DNA of 62,000 nt from Symbiodinium natans (GCA_905221605.1 CAJNDS010002096.1:1-62000), one strand, 5' to 3'. Shown: positions 23,783 to 35,550, numbered from the stretch's first letter. The notes: a model not told the origin generated them from the sequence alone. A program made the numbers and translations.

Positions 23783-24548
23783 GAGCGTCTTGGAAGAGTC
23801 TGAAGAGTCTCGATGGAGTGCAAAAATCAACTGAGTGTGAGGAGAAGCTCTGCGTGCCTAGCCGCTCTGTCTGCGCTGTTGTCCTCCGCAACGCATCGAG
23901 ATGAGAGCTTCAACCGAAATTCAACGAGTTCTACCGTCTTAGGGCACAGGATATTGACAAAGGGCTAAGCGAATCGGCTCAATTGTCCAGCCTTACACGT
24001 ACTGGAACACAACATGGTCAAGCCGTCCAACTGCAAAATGTTTTAATCAAGCTTAGCCTCCCAAATGCATTGCCGATACTTGCTGGTAGCATTGGTGATA
24101 CGGGGCACATCCGCATTTCTCATGTTGCAAAGTGCGGCATTAAAAACAAGTTTCTTTGGACCCATGGATTATGTGATGTGATCCTTGAAACATCTGTGCA
24201 GTTGCAGGGCTGCTTTGCAGTTGCAGGGCATGCCAGACAGGAATTTAAGACGACATACGTCGAAAATTCTGTAAGTCTGAAAGCAAGTGTCTGAAATTGT
24301 CAGTAATCTGTATGGCAATGCGTGACCGAATGAAGGAGTGTTGGCACCCGCTCACTGCAACGCCGTGCCGACGTTTCCGTAAACGTCATCGCCTTTCCGC
24401 CTACAGCTCAAGCCAGCAAATCGCTGTGAGAGCACCGGCCAAAGAAAGTGCTGGTGACTCGTGACCGTGTACGGACATTGTGTCTACACCAAGAGCCGGC
24501 TCAAAGTGCTGAATTGTACGAAGTCTCTGCCAAGCCTCACCCGCCCCC

Positions 24549-25264
24549 TTAAGGGCACCACCCGAGCTGCCCCAACCAAACAGAGCATAAGGAAGGCACC
24601 AACAGCCCAGCAAGGGCAAACAGATACAAGGAAGAGGCCGCGAGGCACACGTAAAGTGCAAAGCCCCGCAGGTTGCTCGAGGAGTTAAACATCGCGCGGC
24701 AACAACCCAAGTAACAGCTCGAAGCAAGCCGCTCTTGAAGTCCGAGGGCGAGCAGAGCACCCAACGAGTAGACTGAATAGACTGAGTAGACATGGTACAG
24801 CTACTAGCGGCGCACTTTACATCGCCAGGCCCAGCAGGGCCCCCAAGGATCATCACGCAGCAAGCGGTCAGGAAGAGCAGTCCAAGACGCACTTCGGGCA
24901 AAAGCGCCCGGTCGGCCTCTGGTGCCCCGGGAGCGCACGTGGCCAAATCATGTGGCAGCACCCCTGAGGCTACGGTTAACACAGCAGTGGCCCACCCGTA
25001 GCTCGGAGCGATGATGGCCCATGCAGAACGAAGCAACGAAGCCCCCTCACATTGCGATTACTCTAATTTCAAAACGATGCTCAACACTAGTGGGTTGGCG
25101 CACCTTTGTGCCGGAAGTCGAGACTGAGCAGCGGAAGACGGTGTCCCGCAGCCTCTCATCAAGGCGAAGTCTCGTTTCTTTCCCGAAAAAAGCCTTATAA
25201 GACCTATAAGACCTTGCCGAAAGCAAGAATCGGAGCCATACTGCAACGATTGCCCCAAGGAGAC
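24549..25264 (-). CDS. Putative multi-pass membrane protein
   Basis: Three phase-compatible exons: 25213-25264 (LLGAIVAVWLRFLLSA), 25104-25152 (LRDTVFRCSVSTSGTK) and 24821-25045 (75 codons with hydrophobic stretches SYGWATAVLTVASGVL and LGLLFLTACCVMILGG), with donors GTCTTA, GTGCGC and GTAAAG and introns of 60 and 58 bases. Downstream, one frame to TAA at 24549 holds another strongly hydrophobic segment (FALYVCLAASSLYLFALAGL), but a second frame stays open to 24401, so the 3' exon border and frame are unresolved. Three to four membrane spans are likely. The transporter or receptor family cannot be named. Confidence 0.5.
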
Positions 25265-25499
25265 CTTCCGTGAGACTACGCCTACGCTCCCCTACATGTC
25301 GTGTTTGGCCTGCCAGCGATGATGCAGCGCCCTGCATCCAGCCACACCACTGACATGGGACCCGCAAACCACTGAAACACCTACTGACACGACATCAAGA
25401 GACGGCACACCGATGCTCTGCTGCACCATGCATCTACTAGACAACGTGCACAGGCATGTCTGGCAATGCGTGGAGAGTCTTTGTTTGCTCCTTCTTTTG

Positions 25500-25650
25500 C
25501 TGTTTTTTGTGGGGGGGAGGGAGGCGGGGGGAGGGGGGGGGGTGGAAGGCGGGGGGGGGGGGGGGGGGGAAGGCAGGGGGGGGCGGGGTCCAAAGCGGGG
25601 GGGGGGGAAAAAAGCGGGGGGAGGTGGAGGGAGGTGGGGGGAGGTTCCCC
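25500..25650. repeat. G-rich tract on the plus strand
   Basis: About 150 bases almost entirely of G with sparse A and C. It has many G runs of 6-14, so quadruplex formation and assembly error are both likely. Confidence 0.95.
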
Positions 25651-25990
25651 TATAATCCCCTAGAGCCGTGCAAACTTGCTTTTAAGAAAATGAACATAGA
25701 TTCGGAATCGCCCATCATGCCATCATACGAGCACGGTATGTGACGTGCGAATGGGGGGTGGGGGTGGGCTACCCCCCCGCACCCCCCGCTGCCATCAATG
25801 GACGATCTTTCAAAACCTGTAAGTTCCACTTCCAACCCCATCATACAAGCAGTGTGTTTGCAAATAGGGACGGGTGTGGCACACGTTTGCTGCAACGACT
25901 GAGCTTCGAACTACGAGTCCTTTGAATATGTGACACGTTTGCAAATAGGAGGTGGCTGCAAAGAAAGAGCGAACAGATGTAGGACATAGC
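25640..25990. repeat. Diverged TTTGCAAA-type repeat units
   Basis: Contains AGAGCCGTGCAAACTTGCTT, CCCATCATGCCATCATACGA, then GGTGGGG and CCCCCC tracts, and later TTTGCAAATAGGGACGGG and TTTGCAAATAGGAGG. These match, mostly in inverted orientation, parts of the unit tandemly repeated at 55.3-56.0 kb. Confidence 0.6.
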
Positions 25991-26204
25991 ACCGTGCATT
26001 GTGTTTACAAGATGGCCCCTTTAAAGCCGGGGAACATTCTGCTCAAGCAAACATTCTGCTAGAAGAATTGAAAGTGTCAAAACTCACAAATATAGAGTAC
26101 AACACCTACTGCATGACTGGGAATCCGCAGGGGTATAGGTTGCAATGACAAAATGGTGGAAATCAACGTTGCCAATGGCAATAACAAACCATATATACCT
26201 GCCA

Positions 26205-26253
26205 ACCCCCCCCCCCCCCCCCCCCCTTCCCCGCGCCCCCCCCCCCCCCCCCC
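26205..26253. repeat. Two poly-C tracts
   Basis: About 20 C residues, a short TTCCCCGCG break, then about 18 more C residues. Confidence 0.95.
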
Positions 26254-26339
26254 GACACAAGGAGCAAAACAAACAAAATCTGATTTCAACAATTCGCCCT
26301 CCGTTCGCCATGCCCAATCCTGGTAACTGCATTCTGGGC

Positions 26340-26378
<39 letters not shown>
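26340..26378. repeat. CAG trinucleotide microsatellite
   Basis: About 12-13 perfect CAG units; CTG on the minus strand. No convincing exon contains it. Confidence 0.95.
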
Positions 26379-26689
26379 TTACTTTTGTTTGGGCAGTGTC
26401 TGGGATCGTGGCTCCAGCGGAACGGCGCGTGGGATTCCTGCTCGATGAGGGCAGTTGGGATGCGGAATGAGTTTGCGGGTCAGATTTGCAGAGCAGAAGC
26501 AGTGCAAGCTGGAGGCGGTGAGCGGTCATTTCCGGCTTTTCGACACTACGATCCGTAGTAGCACCTCTCAACTTCCCTGACCCAAAGGCCCGCAACCAAA
26601 TCAAGCAAACAGCGACTGAAGCCCCGATGTCTCGCGATGTCTCGAGATGTCTCAAGTCCTAGACACGACTGCTCTCGCTCCTTATAGCA

Positions 26690-27680
26690 TCACCGTTGGC
26701 TCTCCGAGACTGCGGGCTGGGAGAGCCTTGGCATCGCTTCTTGGGCTTTGCTCTTTCGTTTGTACTTCAGCCAAGCTGGGTTGAGGCAGAGGCTTTCAAT
26801 TCGGGGTGCAAACCGTTCGCAAGGCTCCAGATAGCTCGTGAAAGTAACCATGAGTGACTCTGCTTCCCGCTGGTCAAAAGACCTGGAACAGACGGCACAG
26901 TGAGATGCACGAGTTACGAGTATGTACCTTCTGCTCAGCATCCCCCTCGCGCTAGCTCAAGTCCCGAACGGCTCTCACCACGTCCGGGCTTGAAGGTGAG
27001 GTCGACAAGTTGCTTTGGACCTGCATCGGAGCTTGGGGAAAGCGGGTGGGGCACCACTCCTCTGCACTCCTTAAAGCTTAACGCAACTCCATGCTCCCCA
27101 TCCATCTTGCTCCGCACCTGTGTAGACGCTCAGCGGCAGGCTGAAGAGAAACTGCGGCTCTGGAGGCTTCAGCCTGGCGAGTCTGAGCATGTCAGTCATG
27201 TGAGTTTTTGGGTTTTTTGCTCCGCTCTTTTCAAACATCACAGCCCCTACGCTCGACTGTAAGAATCTAGAAAACTTAATCAGCCATTGGCCCATGGGCC
27301 TGTACTCTGGCACAGATGTGCACGTCCGCAAGGCGGCACCGCTGTGCGTTGAAGTGTAGCTCCTCCAGTCAGTCTCAGCCAGGCAGACACGGGCGAATCA
27401 CAGAAAGCGATTGCTTTGCAGCCAACCTTTCAAACAGGGATGTTCTGCCTGCTGGCATGTTGGAGAACGCACAGGCTTCAGGTCAGGCCCTCTCCACATC
27501 TCTCCACCAGAAGTCTCCACAATGTTCTGCTGATTCTACAAGTGCACAGAGTACACCCGTGGTCCGCTGCGAAGATGCTGGCGATGTTGGCCGCGACTGG
27601 CGCTGGCGCATGCGTGCAGGCCGTGGCCTGAGTGTGGAGGTGACACCGTGACATACCACTGACACATCCTGACGCGACAC
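26690..27680 (-). CDS. Unknown protein, five-exon model
   Basis: Exons: 27540-27680 (contains MRQRQSRPTSPASSQRTTG), 27306-27362 (ELHFNAQRCRLADVHICAR), 27118-27173 (AEASRAAVSLQPAAERLH), 26979-27020 (SKATCRPHLQART) and 26690-26882 (SFDQREAESLMVTFTSYLEP, then a basic region KYKRKSK, stop). All acceptors are AG/G; donors are GTAGAA, GTACAG, GTGCGG and GTGAGA; introns are 177, 132, 97 and 96 bases; all phases agree. An ATG inside the first exon (MRQRQ) is the only Met seen upstream, so translation may start there. No domain recognised; the C-terminus is Lys/Arg-rich. It starts only about 120 bases downstream of the stop of the preceding gene. Confidence 0.55.
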
Positions 27681-27803
27681 CTCCGGGTGCTTTCAGAGAG
27701 CTCTTGTCGTACTGCATTGCTGGGAAAGGCACTCTCCAGGGGCCTCGGCAGATTGCCTGGGCCGCCTGGCGCGCAGTTGCGATACAGACTGAAATCCTTA
27801 ATC

Positions 27804-29381
27804 TCAGAGCACATACTCGTAGTCAGACCCACATTGCCTCTGGACGGTGGTTCTTGCAGAGGCTTTAGGCCTGCAAACATCGCTTGCGAAAAGTCGTATG
27901 CAGAGTTCTGCACCTAATTGATTTGAAGCCTTCGAGATTGAACTTGGGTGAGAGCAGGCAATGTGTGCAATATGGGTGAAGTCCACCGAGGACAGACTTG
28001 AAGATCTGAGACTCGCGCCTTGGCCGCTTGTCAGCCGTGCCTGCTGCACACTGCTGAGACGCCTCACGGAGATTTCATCAACAAAAAGCTTCTGTTCTAT
28101 TTCACTCTCAGAGCTAGCGACAACACTTCGATGCTCTTGGCATCACTGAATTCATTGGGTCTTGTAAGATTCTGTACAGCACGTAGACATCCGAGATTCT
28201 TGCATCACTATACTGACTATACTCCTATACTCTTTCAAGCGTAGCCCCCGATTCAAAAACCTCACGCCATGGTCCTCCTGCTCATCTTCTCGGGCGATCT
28301 CCTGTTGGAGACGGGCCAAACGAGCCCGCACCTGGGCACAAATACTTGTGGAGACCCATGCAGAGGTGACAAAAGCATACTTTGGCCAGCACATGCCTTG
28401 GTTGCAGGTACTCAATTTTTGCATCTGTAGCTGCATGCCTGGAACAGCGTTGTGAAGCACGCTGGGGCGTGGGGCGTGGAGGGGGACGAACGTTCATGCA
28501 CGGAAGTTGTGCGTCATTCTTGTTTCTATCGGGTGCTTCGCACAAACAGCCGACAACTGAAAAGGGCCTTCATTCACGACATCCACACAACGCGTGCAAA
28601 ACACTGAAAATCCCATGAGCTTTCCGGGGAGGTTTTCCGAGCCACCCCATTTCTGTGCTTTCAGCCCCACAGCTTTCCCAGAAGGCCAACAGGCTCTTAA
28701 ACAAAGCTCCGGTCTACCTGCCGTTATTGGCTTCGAGGCACATCCATGGCAGCTTCTGTGACCGCAGCCGCGTTTGCCGGGGCGGTGGCCTGATTTTGTG
28801 AAACTGACTACGTCTGCACAAAGTGAGTGGCCTACCAGGATAATCCTGGAGTCCTGGAGAGCATGAACCAAACACAACCAAACAAGCCGTGCCTGAACCG
28901 GAGGCTGCCAGCTTATCAGACGTTGCTGTGGGGCATCTTGCACCTGGCATGGGCAAAGGCACCAACATCACTTTGGATGCCTTGCCGTCTTCGATTTCCC
29001 GAACTCTGAGACTGGTGACCTTCACCGTGGATGCCTGCACCGGTGGACTCGTCGACTGCCAGCAGTTGCAGTGGGAGTAATTATGTAGGAGTGGGTGCCC
29101 TGACCCGCAAGTCCGCGCAACATGAGTCAGTCTAGAGTCTTCGCCGCCGAAGCAAGACTGCAGGCACACACAAATTACTTCAAGTTCCCCGAGCCTGGTG
29201 CATAAGCCGCAACCGAAGCTCTGCCGCTTCAGCACGGTCTCGTGCAACCTTACTTTTTTGTCATCTGCTCTCGGGGGCCCCCTAACCTCAAGCACCAGGA
29301 CTTACCAGAACCACTGGCAGAGAGAGCCTCGGTGAGGAGGGAGGACAGCTCTCCACCAACGGCAGCCGTAGGCTTTGCGGT
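27804..29381 (-). CDS. Unknown Cys/His-containing protein, eight-exon model
   Basis: Exons 5' to 3': 29306-29381 (TAKPTAAVGGELSSLLTEAL), 28944-29034 (VTSLRVREIEDGKASKVMLV), 28836-28892 (TACLVVFGSCSPGLQDYP), 28718-28789 (HRPGKRGCGHRSCHGCASKP), 28381-28430 (TDAKIEYLQPRHVLAK), 28266-28331 (VRARLARLQQEIAREDEQED), 27914-28062 (SVLGGLHPYCTHCLLSPKFN) and 27804-27870 (ending CGSDYEYVL, stop). Phases agree from the second exon to the stop; the first exon does not join the second in phase, so an exon is missing or it belongs elsewhere. Four introns are only 43-51 bases. A C-G-H-R-S-C-H-G-C cluster and a later C-x2-C could bind metal, and the middle exons predict a charged coiled coil. In exons two to four a second frame is also open. 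Family not recognised. Confidence 0.5.
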
Positions 29382-29384
29382 CTG

Positions 29385-30197
29385 CGTTGAGAACAGGCAG
29401 CGATCTGAGCTTTAAGCGAACACCCAACCTCATCACATGCCAGAGTCGAGTGAAACGTCGCGCTGCGCATGGCACGTGTCCGATGAGAAATCCGTGGCCT
29501 GCAGGATCGGAACTCCTGGGCTCCATGGATTCATCGTGCCTGCGGGCTCGGTCTTGACAGCACCCCGAAGAAAACTACAGAAATGGTTTTTGGTTTTTCA
29601 TGGGTTTACATTGTCAATGCCTCTTACCCCTGACCTGCAGTCATAGGCAAGCTCATGGGCGCAGCCATCTGGGTGCCATGGCATATATCTGGTCTAGCGT
29701 ACCTACAGACTAGTCATACTGAGCCATACTGAGTCATACTTCATGTCTGTGAGACTAGACTTAGGGGCTGAGGGCGCGTGGCAATGGTCAACTCTTCAAG
29801 GCGTAGAAGTGGTTTTGGTGGAAGGCGTCGGGGGGCGCAGGCGCAGTATCCATGCTGCAGCTTCCGTGCTGCACTTATGCACCTGCTTTTATCGAGGCCT
29901 GAAGAACTATACAGCTGCGGCGGCCCCCATTCGGAATCACCCGAAGTCAACGATGGCTTGGCTTGCACACGGGTTCAACATCCATGCAGCTCGCTGTTCC
30001 GGACCGACCAAGAAGTTGCGCAAGCGGCCTCCCTGATGAGTCCTGCTAGGGAAAGCCTGCTTTGTGCTGTGTCGCGTTCGCAGATTGCAAGTGCACGGCC
30101 CCAAGTGCTGCCTGGACTTACGATGCCGAGCAAACGAAAAGTCAGTGAAAGCTAGAGTCTGAACCTTGTCTGCATCTTGTACTTTCTTTTGTAAGAG
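29385..30197. other. Intergenic stretch
   Basis: Lies between the 5' side of one minus-strand gene and the stop of the next. Some short open frames, none with clear exon borders. Confidence 0.35.
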
Positions 30198-33100
30198 TCA
30201 ACAGATCCCTTCCTGCAGCACGGTTCCATTCGCAGTGCACATTTCTGAGCTGAGCTGCGGCGTGTGATGAGCACAGAGCCCTCGGCGGCTAAATGCTCTG
30301 AGCTGTTCGGCCGTGGGCTGTTGGAAGTCCAACAGAAGCGGAATGGACAATGCGGCGGTCGGCTAGCTTCGGCTAGCTTTGCTTTGCCCTTTCTCCGTCT
30401 ACTGAATTGAACCTGACACGAAGGCAAACTAGGTGTCCGTTTCGGGTCTCTCTAACCGGTCTTTGCATCGGGCTTTGTCAATGTGCTCGATTTAAAGAGG
30501 CCTGAGAGGACACACTCGATTGGCAAGGTTTCCAGTCGTAGCAAGTTGCGCACCTTTCGCAGCAGCTTAGCCATATCTGTGGCAGCTGTGGCAGCTGTGG
30601 AAATGGCTACGTCTGTTCTCGGAGTACCTGAGTATGTTGCTTGCAGAAGACTCAATGAGCTGAACAGTTCAACTGCAATGTCGAAGTGCCGACCTTGGTC
30701 CGAGATCAGAAGCGCCCTCACTTCCTGCGTTGTCTCAGAACCCCCTTCTTGCTGAATGGAAACCTCCAGCGGCCTGTGACTGCGAAACCCTTTGGTTCCT
30801 GTTCTAAGTGAAACGGTTCCGCTCAGATGTTGCTGTGCCTCAAAAGCAGCGTCAAGAGGGGACTTGGTACGATAAGTTGAAATCTCGAATCCACTGCTAC
30901 TATGCGGGCCTCATCCGTTCTCACTTCTCGACAATGAGCTGCTTGTTCCTTTGTCGCAGGGAATGTCCAAGTAGCATAGGCAATGTTGGAGCATTGTCCC
31001 CTTAGCCCTGTAACAACACAAGGTCGATCGCAGAATCCATATGACACATGGATGCCATGCCAGTTTTCCACAGGGGTTGGATCAACCCGAGGTGGGGTGG
31101 CCCTCAAGCGCAGGCTGCCAGGGTGCTCTGCAGCCAGGCCAAGAGCCCTTTCCAGCTCCTGGGCCAAAGATGCACCAAATCGGCCCTTCAACAATAACAT
31201 TGCCTTGTGCACAAAAAGTGCACATTTCCGTTAAAGTTGCAACCGTCTGTGGGTGTCACAATCATGTCATTGAAGAGTCATTTGGGACATAGGCCAAAAG
31301 CCAACCTACTCCAAGGATCTGCCAGGGTCTGCTCGACCATGGCCACCTTGGCCTGGCTTTGTATTTGAACACACACACACACTCACTCTCACATGCAGGC
31401 TCACACTTGAGAAATATGATGAAATAAGATTACACCAGAAGCCATCCGGAAGCCGACTAGCTAGAGGGATAGAGAGAGAGAAAGAGGGAGGGAAGGAGAG
31501 ACACAGTGAGTGAAATTGGGAAATTTGTCTTGAAAACATCGATGCAACTCTCTGCTTGAATGTATTCTTGTGTGGTCTCGCTTGTGTGGCCTTACCTCGA
31601 TTTTTGCGCCACGGCTGTTTGGAGATTCTGAGGAGTGCAAGAGGCCGCAAATAGCCTGTGGCTACGCTTCTTTAAATCATCAAAAACGGTGCCTGCCTCC
31701 GAGGGGACGCCGCGGCCGCCTCCCCCGGGGCTGCGGGGCGCTGTGCGCGCCGTGAGAACCTGAGAAAGTGCCCGCAAGCCATTCGCAAGCGCTCTCCAGC
31801 TCTTCACGCTTTGCATATCTTTGCATATCTGTTCTCTCCATCTTGTTGTTGCAAGTCACCGACGCACGAGGAGCAAGGATCAAAGAGTGAAAAAAGACTT
31901 AGGGTGCAACAATTGGTGCATCTGCCTGCGTCCTCACCTCAGTGCGAATTGTTGCGGTAGGCTGCAATATGCTGCAATAAGCCTGTAGAGTCCTTCTAAG
32001 AAACTGAGCACCGGAAATGACTAACGCATAACCACCCAACATCTTCTTGAGCCTTCCTGCTTCGATCGACTTTCAAAAGCCCCCCGCCTCCCCTGGCGCC
32101 GTGCGAAATCGCCTAAGCAGGCCAGTAGCGTGCAATGCACTCGCCCTTAAGCTCCCAAAATGACACTCGATATGTTCCGAGATGTCCCGAGTCCCGCCTC
32201 AGCGGCATCGTTGGTGGTGGTGAATCTCGGAAAGCAGGTGTCGTACTTGCAGCCACTGCTGGACCTTTGGGCTGAGGCACGGATTCAAGGTGCCTCCTGA
32301 AGGGGAACAGACTGAAGGAGCTGTAGGAAAACAATGCCAGGGTTGCTGGAGCTTGCAAACCCGAGCGATTGAGGGCCCGCGTGGGGGCAATGCAGACTGC
32401 ATCCAATACTGGCCCGTACCTGTCCCTAAGCGTATGCTACATGTGGTCCAGGGTTCGCATCCTTACGACGAAGCGGATGTCGTGCAAGATGCACATGTGG
32501 ATATTCGTGGGCAAAGGGCGAGGGCCACACCGAAAGCATGCCATGGTCAAATGGAGGCCAGCTTAACATACCGGCGGCTGCTACGGCAAAGCACCTAAGA
32601 CCTTAAGGAGCCCTCAACAGCTCTCCACTGGCCCTCTCCCGCCTTCTCTAAGGCGCGGCTCTCTCCTCGTAGTTTCGGCCGGCGCCTGTGCAGCTCTCAG
32701 CATTGCTCTCAACAGCTCTTACGGGTTTAGGGATTTCGTGCAGCAAAGGACGAGCCGAATCATTTTCGCATGCGTGGTTTGCCGGGTCCCGGCCCGAGTC
32801 CCGTGGCTCATCCTGTCACTGAGAATACCCTACCGCTGCCTCGATTGTCTGCCCGGAATGACTGGAGGACTACTGAGATACGGGCTCCCCCGACTAAATC
32901 TCTATTCACCCGCAGCAGCTCCATCACTGTATGAAACTTCATGAAGACCCACCTTAGTGTGCGTAAATCCCGATACCTTGAAACGTGAACCGTAAGCCGT
33001 AAACCATAACAAACCCTTAAAAACCCTAAACCCCAAACCACCTCAAACCACAAACCACCGAACTGGGCCTTAGCCCGTTTGGGGCGCTGCAACTGGGCCC

Positions 33101-33377
33101 GAAGTTCCGCGTTCTCCTCCGCCAGGGCCTCTCGCAGCAAAGGGCTCTTGATGTAAGATTGCTTCGACGCGCTCTCTCGAAAAGCTGGGCAGCCTCTAAC
33201 CGGTTCAGCTGCTCCTGCTGCCGATGGATGTGCCTCGGAAGCTGCGAGTACAGTGGCTGTTCTTTGAGTAGATTCGAGCCCTCCAAGCACTTCGCCAACA
33301 CAACCTGACAACATACTGGGATGCTCCGAGCAAGCCGAGGCATGAATTGCAGCTGTGATGCGCAAGTAAGTTGGCAC
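30198..33377 (-). CDS. Unknown protein with coiled-coil segment, five-exon model
   Basis: Exons: 33059-33377 (106 codons, ending in the helical LREALAEENAELRAQLQRPK), 32247-32296 (GTLNPCLSPKVQQWLQ), 31087-31203 (FGASLAQELERALGLAAEHP), 30554-30724 (EVRALLISDQGRHFDIAVEL, 57 codons) and 30198-30362 (LDFQQPTAEQLRAFSRRGLC, stop). Donors are GTGGTT, GTACGA, GTTGAT and GTGCGC; the last acceptor (CTAG/C) is weaker than the others. Phases agree throughout; introns are 762, 1043, 362 and 191 bases. The intron after the first listed exon begins in a TTTAGGG-like patch. The 5' end is open: the first exon starts at an acceptor. Soluble and helical; no family recognised. Confidence 0.55.
32995..33058. repeat. 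Degenerate CCCTAAA-like patch at an intron start
   Basis: Plus strand reads AAACCCTTAAAAACCCTAAA and variants; on the transcribed minus strand this is a TTTAGGG-like run directly after the donor at 33058. Confidence 0.85.
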
Positions 33378-33379
33378 CT

Positions 33380-34170
33380 GAGCAACAAGTCAGAAGTCAG
33401 GACTGTCCGGACCTCCCAATCTGCGTGAGCCTCACTTGCATACCTTCCTGGAGCATCTTGCTTGTTTGCTGTTGACTTTCTCCGGCGTATGGTCAAGAAA
33501 TGTCTGCAGTCTGAGCGACGGTCCGTGGCCTGTGCCTGGAACAGACCCATGCGAGCTTACTCGACGTTTGGGGTCAACAGGCGCGAAACAACTGGGGCCA
33601 AAAGTGAAGGATGCCGGGTTTCGCAGGTTGACCCCCTGTCAAACTGTCTCGAACAGCTGCTGCGCAGCACATCACTGGAACCTACGAGTTGCCGCGTTGC
33701 CAACCTGTCCTGCTCCGACCCACACTGGGAATGACCAGTTGCCTCGAGGAAGGCCAAGCGTGCCATCAGTGGCTCACTTGGAGCGCCCTGCGGGCCCTGC
33801 GGGCCCTGCAGGGGGCCCTGCGGGCCCTGCGGAGAGAAGGAACTCTTGATTTCCCTCCATTTCCCGCGCCCAGAGTTGCACATCGCTTTGCTGAAGACTA
33901 GTGTGCCGAAAGCATTGACAACACCGAACGGCTAGCGCTAGTCGGGTTGGAATCTCCTTGCAAGTTGTGTAGCAAGCGTCCCGCGGAGAGTCAAACCTAA
34001 GTGCGCGCGGCTGGCGGCATTCTGTCCGCACAGAAGCCCTCTGCAATCACTTTGCAACATGCTGAGGCTGCGACGCCTCACGCCCAGTACTCTGACTGTT
34101 CGCGTCCTAGTACTAGAGAGAGCAAACAAGCTCGCATGCAGTCCAAACGAAACATAGGTGCATTGATGTA
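33380..34170. other. Intergenic/intronic stretch with simple repeats
   Basis: Contains a GGGCCCTGC repeat at about 33785-33835. Short open frames only. Confidence 0.35.
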
Positions 34171-34172
34171 CG

Positions 34173-35232
34173 TTAGATTGATTCTATGGTCGGCTCGCTC
34201 CTTCTGGGGAGATTGAGGCGTTGTGCTGGGGCCGCTGGGTCCTCCCAGGCCTCCTGCAAGGTGCTGATAACAAAACACCAAGCTGCGAGTGGCTCTGCTG
34301 AACATACCGAGCATAGCCTGAGCCTTAATTAGAGTCTTCAGAACAGGTGCTCTTCGTCTTTTTGCGTCTTTTGGGTCTCCTTGTGCCGCTCCTGGGGCCT
34401 GGATCGGTGCACTCACCGGTGGCGATGGCGAAGCCGGCGAGGCCGGCGAAGCCGGCGAAGCCGGCGAAGCTGATGGCCGTGGCCTCGAGGCAACCTTTGG
34501 CCCAGAGTCCTGGATTCGCGGTGGATTACAGGGCTTCGCAATTGCTTTTAAATACAACCTGTCCCACAATGTCCCACGCACTTTTTTTAATCCTGTGGCT
34601 TACTTGATACAAAAGATTGGAAGCGACAGGCTCTGTGAACTCTCTCGCATGACAAATCCGACTAAGCACGTCTTCTGTGAAGGCACAGCGGTCCTCGGCT
34701 GTTGCTGTCCCTGCTCGGGCATCCACGGAATCCGCTTCTTGGTTGGCCGGCGCTTGTTGCTGGGGCCCCGAGCCAGCTCGTGCTTGGGGAACTGATGTCT
34801 GCTCCACAGGCACTTGTGGCAACTGCGGGGCCTCTTCCAGCACCTGATTGGTTTGTTGACTCCACGTCCACGTCTATTTGAGTCTATGTATCTGCAATCT
34901 GCGGGTTTTAACAGACGATTGCGGGCGCTAGGAACTGCAACGCACGCGGACCAAAAAGGCTGTACATGTACATGGTTGCACAGGGAACATCCGCTGCTAC
35001 CATGCGTCTCAGAAGACAGGTGGAACATTCCTAACGAAGAGCTCTGCTACTGGTACAGCGGCTATTCCTGCCGTTCCCTGTCCATTGCAAAAAACAATGC
35101 AGCGCTCACGTGGACTTCGCCCATGCGGCAGCTTTCGCGGCTGCTCTGCGACAGTGCATAACTAGCCTGCTCCTGTCGCTGTGACCTTGGCAGAGCCCCG
35201 GTGTCACCGTTGAGGGCCCTCTTTTGGGCATC
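34173..35232 (-). CDS. Unknown Gln/Pro/Ser-rich protein, four-exon model
   Basis: Exons: 35110-35232 (41 codons, DAQKRALNGDTGALPRSQRQ), 34604-34843 (80 codons; VLEEAPQLPQVPVEQTSVPQ, later AFTEDVLSRICHAREFTEPV), 34417-34509 (31 codons with Ser-Pro-Ala repeats from a 9-base DNA repeat) and 34173-34253 (EAWEDPAAPAQRLNLPRRSE, stop TAA). Every acceptor is AG/G; donors are GTGAGC, GTAAGC and GTGAGT; all exon lengths are multiples of three; introns are 266, 94 and 163 bases. Because of that a second, Arg-rich frame is also open through all four exons; the first is preferred for its composition. Likely a disordered, low-complexity protein. The 5' part is missing. Confidence 0.6.
34435..34475. repeat. 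9-base GCCGGCGAA repeat inside an exon
   Basis: Four to five near-perfect units; codes for the Ser-Pro-Ala repeats of the exon at 34417-34509. Confidence 0.9.
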
Positions 35233-35509
35233 CTGAATGCTGCGGGAATCTCGTAGTTGAGGGGGCTGTGGCCAATCGTCGTGGATACAGCATCCATTGC
35301 GTCCAGCACTGCTCGTCGAACACGGCATGTTTCTAAGGCATATGTGCGGGACCTTCTCCCTTCTTCTTTCTTTTTGTTTCTTCTTTCTTTCGTTCTTCTT
35401 TGCTTTCTTTCTGCGCACCTAGCCGATTGGAAGGGGCCGCCCGTAGGCGTGCGATCCCCATTCGACTGGTCTTCCGGTGTACTCCCTGTGACTTCTTCCT
35501 TCCTGTGAC

Positions 35510-35550
35510 TTCTTCTCTCGCTCTCGCTCTCGCTCTCTCGCCCTCTCGCC
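35510..35550. repeat. CTCTCG simple repeat
   Basis: About six CTCTCG/CTCGCT units. Confidence 0.85.

Larger units (their letters stand above)
25270..26685. other. Low-complexity and repeat region between genes
   Basis: Holds a purine-rich G tract, a repeat relative at 25640-25990, two C tracts and a CAG microsatellite. The long open frames here are products of simple sequence. Confidence 0.6.

Noticed and set aside
26077-26655. Minus-strand frame of 192 codons with poly-Cys and poly-Gly
   Set aside because: Translation of a CTG microsatellite and C tracts.
27713-27870. Alternative frame giving 52 codons joined by a 32-base intron
   Set aside because: The intron would be implausibly short, and the upstream exon's phase instead selects the frame that ends at 27804.
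28889-29080. Plus-strand coding-like frame ending VDCQQLQWE
   Set aside because: Overlaps minus-strand exons that have consistent splice borders and phases; probably the mirror of real codons.
33026-33550. Second minus frame over 33059-33377, suggesting a frameshift in a coiled coil
   Set aside because: The other frame is continuous across the whole exon with proper acceptor and donor, so no frameshift is needed.
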